NCBI GenBank assembly: GCA_020629965.1
Contig: JAHDCG010000022.1
Span: forward strand, 16,057-59,473
From: Saprospiraceae bacterium
GTDB taxonomy: Bacteria; Bacteroidota; Bacteroidia; Chitinophagales; Saprospiraceae
Direction: 5' to 3'
Length of the DNA stretch: 43,417 bases
The first letter of the stretch is position 1; the number at the start of each line of letters is the position of its first letter. The notes beneath the pieces were generated by a model. It ran no database searches. It saw only the letters and a list, made by a program, of their open reading frames with translations, and was not told the DNA's origin. Below, one piece after another: positions 9,026 through 15,538 of the stretch. Position numbers and translations under genes: made by a program.

Positions 9026-9219
9026 CCCTGTTCGGTGAAAAATTTATTGGTTTCTTCTTCGGTTTTACGTAATTTTTCGCGGCAGTAGGTCAGCAATTCC
9101 GCCGCCCGTGCCACCTTGCCGCTGAGGTCGTCCATACTCACGGCTTCCTCTTGCAATGCCGCCGTGATTTGTTGCAATTCCGCCATCGCGGCTTCGTAAG
9201 TGAGTGTCTTTTTCGCCAT
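9022..9219 (-). CDS. xseB: exodeoxyribonuclease VII small subunit
   Basis: Small subunit of the ATP-independent nuclease that degrades single-stranded DNA with the large subunit XseA. The 65-aa protein shows the family pattern: LTYEAAMAELQQITAALQEE, then MDDLSGKVARAAELLTYCREKLRKTEEE, a two-helix fold. It is first in a two-gene unit overlapping the MobA-like gene by 4 bp. xseA is not in this window. A candidate promoter lies only five bases before the start codon. Confidence 0.88.
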   Translation of the reverse strand: MAKKTLTYEAAMAELQQITAALQEEAVSMDDLSGKVARAAELLTYCREKLRKTEEETNKFFTEQG

Positions 9220-9223
9220 GGGG

Positions 9224-9231
9224 CAAAGGTA
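9224..9231 (-). promoter_or_regulatory. candidate -7 element for xseB
   Basis: The minus strand reads TACCTTTG, an exact TAnnTTTG match, ending four bases before the xseB ATG. If used, the message would be leaderless or nearly so. The -33 box is not obvious; the heptad array 9250-9277 sits where it would be expected. Confidence 0.4.
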
Positions 9232-9249
9232 GGTGATACTTACAAGATG

Positions 9250-9277
9250 TTAGACTTTAGACGTTAGATTTTAGACT
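9250..9277. repeat. heptad array (TTAGACT-type)
   Basis: Four exactly phased units, TTAGACT, TTAGACG, TTAGATT and TTAGACT, lie between the xseB start and the end of the flavoprotein gene. On the opposite strand the core is CTAAA, the same core as the array before the photolyase. Confidence 0.85.
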
Positions 9278-9301
9278 GCTTTGCTGACTTGTACGGGGAT
9301 T

Positions 9302-9865
9302 TTAGTTTTTCTTGTTGTCAAAATTTCCCTCAATCCCCGTCGCCAGTCCGTCGATGCTCTTCACATTTTTTTCCTTTTGATAATCCTGAATGCCCGCCTC
9401 TCCTTTGCGTTCCGCCCAATCGGTCAGCACGTGACGTTCTTTTTGAAACTCATAAAAAGGCACCGCGTAGCCGCAGGAAGTCTGCACATTGTCGATGTGC
9501 ATCACGAAAATCTGCCGCGCCCCCGGGTCGGGCGGAAACAGCGCGTACAACTCCGCCCACCGCGCATCGTTTTTGTGTACCGTATCCGCCGTGCCGTAGA
9601 GACGCATAATGAGCGGATTTTTTTCAAAAGAGCAAAACATCACAGTCATGCGGTTGACCTCGCGCAGGTGCGCCGCCGTCTCGTTACCGCTGCCCGTCAG
9701 ATTGAGCCACGCCACCGTATTATCGTCGAGGATGCGAAAACTGTCCAAGCCTTTCGGCGACAAATTGATGCGACCTTCCGCAGCGGCCGTAGCCGTGAAA
9801 AAGATGTGTTGGCGACGGATAAAATCGCTGAGTTTTTGGTCGAGTGCGTTGAAAAATTTTGCCAT
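9302..9865 (-). CDS. pyridoxamine 5'-phosphate oxidase-like flavoprotein
   Basis: A 187-aa protein with the split-barrel FMN-binding fold. Recognisable parts are an N-terminal helix (FFNALDQKLSDFIRRQHIFF), strands with RINLSPKGLDSFRILDDNT, AWLNLTGSGNETAAHL, and MTVMFCSFEKNPLIMRLYGTA, typical of uncharacterised PPOX-family proteins that bind FMN or F420 with a YGTA segment. The C-terminal CGYAVPFYEF is also seen in this subgroup. True PdxH is unlikely because the PLP-site arginines and PdxH C-terminal block are absent, so the substrate is unknown. It is a single gene preceded by a heptad array seven bases before its ATG. Confidence 0.82.
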   Translation of the reverse strand: MAKFFNALDQKLSDFIRRQHIFFTATAAAEGRINLSPKGLDSFRILDDNTVAWLNLTGSGNETAAHLREVNRMTVMFCSFEKNPLIMRLYGTADTVHKNDARWAELYALFPPDPGARQIFVMHIDNVQTSCGYAVPFYEFQKERHVLTDWAERKGEAGIQDYQKEKNVKSIDGLATGIEGNFDNKKN

Positions 9866-9872
9866 GAAAAGT

Positions 9873-9900
9873 GGTTGATGGTTGGTGGTTGCCGGTTGCT
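9873..9900. repeat. heptad array (GGTTGAT-type) before the PPOX gene
   Basis: Four phased units, GGTTGAT, GGTTGGT, GGTTGCC and GGTTGCT. On the minus strand they read as NNCAACC units ending seven bases before the PPOX ATG, the same core as the array before the second caspase gene. Confidence 0.85.
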
Positions 9901-9912
9901 CGCCTGACTTTA

Positions 9913-10153
9913 GCCTTACCGGGGAGGGTTGATTGCTTCTAAAATTTCAGAGAATTTAATCATCTTTTTGGAGCCGAAAATCCTGTTTTACGAAGTAAAA
10001 CGCATCCGAAAAAATCCAAAAAAGAGAAAAAAATCATAACCTGTCCCGTACTTCAGTCGGGAAAATCCTTTAATCCTGTCCGCTTCTCAAAGTCTAAAAC
10101 ACCTTTGGCGTGTCGGAAATAAAACAGAACCAATCAACCCCGCCTTACCGGGG
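9913..10153. mobile_element. MITE-like element with 12-bp direct repeats and 15-bp inverted ends
   Basis: The 12-bp sequence GCCTTACCGGGG occurs at 9913-9924 and again at 10142-10153 in the same orientation. Just inside, 9926-9940 and 10126-10140 are inverted repeats agreeing at 14 of 15 bases (GGGTTGATTGcTTCT). There is no coding sequence inside. Internal hairpins include GTTTTAC-GAA-GTAAAAC. This is the layout of a nonautonomous insertion with target duplication. The mobility is inference and no relative with a transposase is visible. Confidence 0.5.
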
Positions 10154-10183
10154 GTAAAATTTCCCGGTTTCGGCGCAATCCCC

Positions 10184-10191
10184 TATCTTAG
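10184..10191 (+). promoter_or_regulatory. candidate -7 element for the first caspase gene
   Basis: TATCTTAG is one base from TAnnTTTG and lies 38 bp before the caspase ATG at 10230. No clear -33 element is seen. Confidence 0.3.
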
Positions 10192-10229
10192 CCGAACCCA
10201 AAAGTAACAAAATTAAAGCAATTCACTCT

Positions 10230-11405
10230 ATGGCAAAAAATCGCTCTCTCGACGGCTTTGAATTTGAGGAAGAAAAGCCCCCGCTGCCGCCCTCTCTGCG
10301 CCCGACCCGCGTCCTCGTCATCGCCGTCGATGACTACTGCAACGGCATTGTCGATTTAAAAAATCCGGTGGGCGACGCCAAGGAATTTATCAGAATTATT
10401 TGCGAAAATTATCAAATCGACGCCGCAAAGGTCACAACTCTATTCAATGCCGAAGCAAGTTTAGAAAATATTTTTGCCGCTTTTGAAAAAATAGTCAACG
10501 AAATCACAGCCGACGAAAACTTCATTTTTTGGTTTTCCGGTCACGGCGAATTGTACACTCCGACGGGGCGCGGATATTGGATTCCCGCCGACGGCAGACC
10601 TAACGTGCGCCCGACCTGGCTGTCGAATAATGCCGTCAAAGACTTTTTGGAATCCATGCAGGCCCACCACGTTTTCGGCATTGTCGATTCTTGTTTTTCA
10701 GGCACTTTATTTCGTAAAATGCCGCCCGGAAATACGCAAATCGCGGAAAAATTAGACGCTCTGCCCTCGCGTTATTTGCTGACCTCGGGCAGAGAAACGG
10801 TTGTTTCCGACGGCAGAGAAGGTGCGCACAGTCCTTTCGCGCAGGCACTTTTTAATCATTTACAAAACAATCCGAATGCCGCCTTGCCCGTTTCGGAATT
10901 GGCGACCGCCGTCAAATTATCTCCGTCTTTAAGTGCCAACCGCGAAACGCCGCGCGGCTCACATCTGCCGATAAAAAACAGCGAAGGCGGCGAGTTCATC
11001 TTCTACAAAAAAGGCTTCGTTCCGCAAGTCGCAAAAACGGAAATCCGTCGTCCGATAACCGATACCCGACGCGTAAATTCGGCAACTCCGCCGACCGCCG
11101 TTACTCCCCTGCCGACCGCAGCCGAGCCGCAAATCCCCAATGATTTAAAAGGTTTTATCAAAGAAATCAGAACCCTCATTGGCGACGGAAAAACCGAAAA
11201 AGTATTCGACATTTTCGAAAAACACATCGACCCCGACCGCGACATTTATAACGATTTACTGCTGCTGCAATCGCGCCGTAAACGCCTCCTGCGCGAAAAA
11301 CGCAGCGGCTTGGTCAGCGACTCCCACTACTCGGTTTCAAGCGCACGCATCGAACATTCCCTGTTAAGCTACGTCAGCGAATTAGAACAAAAAGACCTCT
11401 TATAA
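10230..11405 (+). CDS. caspase-family protease with C-terminal EAD11-like domain
   Basis: Peptidase C14 (caspase/metacaspase-like) domain at about residues 26-245. The catalytic histidine is H105 in FWFSGHGE and the catalytic cysteine C155 in GIVDSCFSGTLF; the first strand is RVLVIAVDDY with NPVGDAKEF following, as in bacterial caspase-like effectors. A proline-rich linker (residues 250-305) leads to a helical C-terminal domain of about 84 residues: LIGDGKTEKVFDIFEKH, then LLLLQSRRKRLLREKRSGLVS and an IEHSLLSYVSEL helix. This matches my memory of effector-associated domain 11 (LxSRyxrLkreerlGlis), a homotypic adaptor in NTPase-linked bacterial conflict systems. No second EAD-bearing sensor is in the window. 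The second caspase starts 91 bp downstream. Cleavage specificity is unknown. Confidence 0.85.
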   Translation: MAKNRSLDGFEFEEEKPPLPPSLRPTRVLVIAVDDYCNGIVDLKNPVGDAKEFIRIICENYQIDAAKVTTLFNAEASLENIFAAFEKIVNEITADENFIFWFSGHGELYTPTGRGYWIPADGRPNVRPTWLSNNAVKDFLESMQAHHVFGIVDSCFSGTLFRKMPPGNTQIAEKLDALPSRYLLTSGRETVVSDGREGAHSPFAQALFNHLQNNPNAALPVSELATAVKLSPSLSANRETPRGSHLPIKNSEGGEFIFYKKGFVPQVAKTEIRRPITDTRRVNSATPPTAVTPLPTAAEPQIPNDLKGFIKEIRTLIGDGKTEKVFDIFEKHIDPDRDIYNDLLLLQSRRKRLLREKRSGLVSDSHYSVSSARIEHSLLSYVSELEQKDLL

Positions 11406-11461
11406 CTCAAAAAACCACGAAAAATTTAAGTCCTAAAAATATCTAAAAGCGAAAGCCCTCC

Positions 11462-11496
11462 GTCAACCGTCAACCATCAACCGTTAACCGTCAACC
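11462..11496. repeat. heptad array (GTCAACC-type) abutting the second caspase ATG
   Basis: Five exactly phased units, GTCAACC, GTCAACC, ATCAACC, GTTAACC and GTCAACC, run directly into the ATG at 11497 with no spacer. The same word recurs before (42597-42624), and inverted after (43364-43417), the SPOR gene. Confidence 0.9.
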
Positions 11497-14400
11497 ATGA
11501 TTCACGCTCTTCTCATCGGCATCAACCGCTACGCCCCCGCCTCCAAAGTCTCCGGTCTCAACGGCTGCGTCAACGACATGCACGCCTTCCGCGACTACCT
11601 GCAAGCGACTTACGCCGACCGCCTCGGCACCGTCAAAACGCTGGCAAACAGCGAAGCTACCCGCGAAAATATTATCACCGCTTTTCGGGAAAATCTGACC
11701 GCAAAGGCGCAGCAAGGCGATACCGTTTTGTTCTTTTTTGCCGGACACGGTTCGCGCGAAAATACGCCGCCGGAGCTGGCGGAATACGAGCCGGAGGGCA
11801 AAAACGAGACCTTAGTTTGCTACGACAGCCGGCTGCCCGGCCAACACGATTTGGCGGACCGCGAGCTGGGATATTTGCTGGACGAAGTTGCGCAAAAAGG
11901 GGCGCGGGTCACGGTCATCATGGATTGCTGTCACAGCGGTTCGGGTACGCGGTCTTTGGCAGATGTCGAACTCGGAAAAGCGCGTTTCACGCCTGCCGAT
12001 AAGCGCGCACGGTCGTTGACGACTTACCTCGACGGCGATTTTACGACCGCAAATGAAGTTATCAAAAATCCGCCGCACATCCTCCTCGCCGGCTGTGACC
12101 GAGAGGAAAAAGCCTACGAATTAAAAAATCAACGCGGTCATTTTTCCTTTCAACTGCTGCGCATTTTGGCGGAAAACAACGGTGAGATTTCTTACTCCGA
12201 TTTGTACGAAGAGTGTCGCTTACGCATGAAACGGCTGACGGACAAACAGCACCCGCAGTTCGAGACTTACGGTTTTTTCAATGCCTTTCACACCTTTTTA
12301 AAAAATGCGGGTAAAGACGCCGAACAAGATTTTCGCGTCTCCTTTGCCGATAATAAATGGCGAGTGAATGCGGGCGCGGTGCATCATTTGCCGACCGACC
12401 GCAATAAATCCGCCGTCTTTGAAATTTACGATAAAAATAAAAAAATCGGCACGGCAAGAACCGTTTCCGTGTTGCCCGCCGAGAGTGTTTTAGACTTAGA
12501 CTATGCGGACGAAAAAGCGGTGTTGCGGGCGAAAATGATTAGTCTGCCGGTGCCGCCGGTGCCCGTTTCTTTTATCAGCGACTCCCCTGCCCTCGTCACA
12601 CAAATGCAGCAAGCGACCGAACTTTTCCGACCGGTACATTTTGCAATTAAAAATGACTATGCGGCGGCGAATTACGTCATTCATGCCAAAGACAAAAATA
12701 CTTTTTTACTCCTTGATAATCAAACCGACAGATTACTGCGTCGTGTCGAAGGCGACAACTACCCGATGATTTTTCAAGACCTACTGGAGCATACGGAAAA
12801 GGCAACACAATGGTCGAAAACCTTGACTTTGCAAAACCGCGAAACGATTTTAAATCCCGCCGAGGTCGATTTAATTTTAACCGAACTCGACGACGACGGC
12901 AAAGTGCAAACCAAACACCAAGGCGAAAATGTCGCGCTCGATTTATACGATTTCAACGGTATTGCACGGCAAAATATTCGCTTCGAGGCGCGCAATCGCG
13001 GCGCGCAAAAACTGTACGGAATTTTGTTGTATTTCAGCAGCAGATTCGGTATTCACGTATTGTACAACGGAAATTTGCCGGCGGGCAAAAGTCAGATACT
13101 CCCGGATAAGCAGCCGAACGGAAAACCGTTGAGCGTCTCGCTGCAGGCACCGCAAAAATTTTCGGAAGACAAGTATCTTTTTCTCGTCAGCACGGAAAAA
13201 GTGACGGATACGCAACTGCGACAACAGCCTTTTAAAAGAATCGGTGAAACGGTCGATTATTGGCAAACACGCGGTGAGGAAATCGCGCCCGTCACGCGCA
13301 GTCTCGACGGCTTCGACGAAGACCCTTTGCATGTCGTCGAAAACGACTGGTTCACTAAAAAAATGCACGTAGAAATGCGTTTGCACGCGGCATCCGTCAG
13401 TCGAAAAGACAAGAAAATTGCCGACGGCATTTTAACGATAAAAGGGCACGACAGCTTCGGCGGAAATCTCGTTTTGTCCGCCGTCGCGGCGGGCGGCAGG
13501 TCAACCGACGGCTTCGGCATTTTAGCGGATTTGGCGGAGAAAAACGGCGGAGAGTTGCTTTCTTTTGCGCCGCGCAGCCGCAGCGTTTCCGACGTCAACG
13601 TTTTGGAAATCAATAACATAGAAAACAAAAGCGACCTCGCCGAAAATCCTTTGGTCATTGAAATCGATGACGCTGAAGCCGCCGACTCCGCCGTCATTCC
13701 CCTGACTTTCGACGGTACACACGTGCTGCCTTTGGGCATGAGCGAAACGGATGCGGCGGGAAAAACGGTGGTTAAAATTCACCACATCCCGGCGGGTGAC
13801 GTAACGGGGCGCAGCGTAACCGGCGCGGTCAAAATGGTATTTCTGAAATTGGCTTTCAAAAAAGAAACCGCTAATCTCAAGTGGGTGCAGTACACCGACG
13901 CGCACGTCGATACTTATAGTGACGGCATTGCCGGCAAGGTCGATGCCGCCGAAAATATTCTGCTCTGCATTCACGGCATCATCGGCAATACGAAAACGCA
14001 GGCACAATTTGCCCGCACACATTACAGCGAAACGCCGACGGCGGGCAAATTCGATTTGATTTTGACTTTTGATTACGAAAATCTGCACACCCCGATTGAA
14101 ACGACCGCCGCTAATCTGAAAACCGCCTTGGAAAATGCGGGTATTACGAAAGAAAGCGGCAAGAAAATCACCATCCTCGCACACAGTATGGGCGGCTTGG
14201 TGAGCCGTTATTTTATCGAAATGCTGAACGGAAAAACCGTGGTCAATCACCTCATCATGGCGGGCACGCCAAACGAAGGTTCGCAATTCGGAAAGATACC
14301 GAACGCCCGCGATAAGTTCCTGACGCTCTTCGGTTTTGCACTTAACTTCATCGGCGAAATTCCCTTTGCAGGAAAGATTGTTAAAGTACTCGACGTCACC

Positions 14401-14742
14401 AAAAAAGTAACCGTCACGCTGGAGCAAATGGATTGGGAAGACGAGTCGAATTTTTTGAAAAATCTCCAAAAAGCCGAAGACCCGGGTGTGCCTTACACGA
14501 TTATTGCCGGTGATTTAAACGCTTGGCTCAAAGACAACCCGGAGGCTAAAAAACTGAAAAACAAACTCATGCGCCTCGGCGGTAAGATGATATACAAGCG
14601 ACAGAAAAACGATTTGGCGGTCAGCACGGCGAGTATCAAGTCGGTGTCTTCCAAGAGAAATCCGGCACCCGTTAAGCTGGATGCCGTTTGTCATCACATG
14701 AATTATTTTACGGAAGGCGGGGTAGAGAGAGGATTTGATTAA
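11497..14742 (+). CDS. caspase-alpha/beta hydrolase fusion protein
   Basis: A 1081-aa protein of three parts. Residues 1 to about 265 are a C14 caspase domain: ALLIGINRYAP, LNGCVNDMHAF, catalytic H84 in FFFAGHGSRE, and catalytic cysteine in VIMDCCHSGSG (C145 by the DxC rule, C144 beside it). The middle, about 270-810, is beta-rich and unassigned, but RNRGAQKLYGILLYFSS near residue 510 resembles the C-terminal region of other caspase-family proteins. Residues 815-1075 are an alpha/beta hydrolase: an HGIIGN oxyanion segment and the nucleophile elbow AHSMGGLVSRYF with S897, as in lipases, plus MAGTPNEGSQFG. There is no signal peptide, so it should act in the cytosol. The pairing suggests a protease-controlled lipase or esterase effector, which is inference. 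A heptad array touches the start codon. Confidence 0.85.
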   Translation: MIHALLIGINRYAPASKVSGLNGCVNDMHAFRDYLQATYADRLGTVKTLANSEATRENIITAFRENLTAKAQQGDTVLFFFAGHGSRENTPPELAEYEPEGKNETLVCYDSRLPGQHDLADRELGYLLDEVAQKGARVTVIMDCCHSGSGTRSLADVELGKARFTPADKRARSLTTYLDGDFTTANEVIKNPPHILLAGCDREEKAYELKNQRGHFSFQLLRILAENNGEISYSDLYEECRLRMKRLTDKQHPQFETYGFFNAFHTFLKNAGKDAEQDFRVSFADNKWRVNAGAVHHLPTDRNKSAVFEIYDKNKKIGTARTVSVLPAESVLDLDYADEKAVLRAKMISLPVPPVPVSFISDSPALVTQMQQATELFRPVHFAIKNDYAAANYVIHAKDKNTFLLLDNQTDRLLRRVEGDNYPMIFQDLLEHTEKATQWSKTLTLQNRETILNPAEVDLILTELDDDGKVQTKHQGENVALDLYDFNGIARQNIRFEARNRGAQKLYGILLYFSSRFGIHVLYNGNLPAGKSQILPDKQPNGKPLSVSLQAPQKFSEDKYLFLVSTEKVTDTQLRQQPFKRIGETVDYWQTRGEEIAPVTRSLDGFDEDPLHVVENDWFTKKMHVEMRLHAASVSRKDKKIADGILTIKGHDSFGGNLVLSAVAAGGRSTDGFGILADLAEKNGGELLSFAPRSRSVSDVNVLEINNIENKSDLAENPLVIEIDDAEAADSAVIPLTFDGTHVLPLGMSETDAAGKTVVKIHHIPAGDVTGRSVTGAVKMVFLKLAFKKETANLKWVQYTDAHVDTYSDGIAGKVDAAENILLCIHGIIGNTKTQAQFARTHYSETPTAGKFDLILTFDYENLHTPIETTAANLKTALENAGITKESGKKITILAHSMGGLVSRYFIEMLNGKTVVNHLIMAGTPNEGSQFGKIPNARDKFLTLFGFALNFIGEIPFAGKIVKVLDVTKKVTVTLEQMDWEDESNFLKNLQKAEDPGVPYTIIAGDLNAWLKDNPEAKKLKNKLMRLGGKMIYKRQKNDLAVSTASIKSVSSKRNPAPVKLDAVCHHMNYFTEGGVERGFD

Positions 14743-15538
14743 AATAAACGGAACATTTATCGGTATAAATTTTGCATTTGTGACAGAGCATCTCATTTTA
14801 TTTTATGAAAAACTATTGTTTTATCACCTAAAACAGTTAAAATATCTGCTTTTCTGAAGAAAAATTTACAATTCTAATTCATTTAAAAGTTTTTTTACAT
14901 ATCTTTGCTAAACAGATGTGATATTTTACCGTATCTGTATTTATTTTTACTTTTCAAAGTCGTTTTTTTCTGATATTCGACTTTATATTTCTCCGTTTCA
15001 ACTAAAATTTTTTGGAAACCGCCCGGCGCGGAAGCCTGCTTTCCATACGGAACAGTCAGTCCTTTTTTGCTGTGCAACTTTTCGTACTTCGGTCGCGACA
15101 TCCGCTGCCGCAGGTACGAATTTTCCTGTTTTATTCAATTCGACTGATTGCGGTTCGATTTAGATTTAGCTGCAATACTTGATTTACACAAATTTCCCGA
15201 GGTCTCTTTATCGACCCCCGATTTGCTGTGTTTGCATCCCGTTTGTCGGACTGCAAACAGCAGACTGCATTTTATTAAGCGGCATTTTATGTGTCGATTT
15301 TTAAATTTTTTCTACTGTCGTCACGACAGCAGCAGACCTTTTTTGCCCAAAAAACAAAAAAATTACATACGACTGTTTGCATACTCTCAAAATTTTTTAT
15401 CACTTAAAAGCCGATTAACAAACCACTCAATCAAATTACTTTTCACCGTTGAATGCAGGGATTATTACAGCCTGTTCCGAAAAATATAATTGACTCTAAA
15501 CAAACAGCTCTGCTCTCATTCAAGCCAAATTCTAAGCA
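14743..15538. other. long AT-rich non-coding stretch before the 3900-aa gene
   Basis: About 800 bp, clearly more AT-rich than its neighbours, with no frame that looks coding on either strand. It contains a -7-like TATCTTTG at 14900-14907 and several possible hairpins: TTCGTAC/GTACGAA at 15081-15120, GCTGTGTTTGCA/TGCAAACAGC at 15225-15261 and CTGTCG-TCA-CGACAG at 15315-15329 followed within 16 nt by a T-run. It could be a long structured leader or contain a small RNA; none is recognised. Confidence 0.5.
14900..14907 (+). promoter_or_regulatory. candidate -7 element in the 14.7-15.5 kb gap
   Basis: TATCTTTG matches TAnnTTTG exactly in a very AT-rich setting. It is 632 bp before the ATG of the 3900-aa gene, so it would give a long leader or a separate small transcript. 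Confidence 0.4.

Noticed and set aside
14895-15101. 68-aa minus-strand open frame beside the 3900-aa gene
   Set aside because: Lys/Tyr-rich translation of an AT-rich stretch, with no recognisable domain and no promoter or start context.
15148-15489. 113-aa open frame in the 14.7-15.5 kb gap
   Set aside because: Composition is Phe/Leu/Arg/Ser-rich as expected from random AT-rich DNA, there is no family resemblance, and the hairpin 15315-15329 lies within it.
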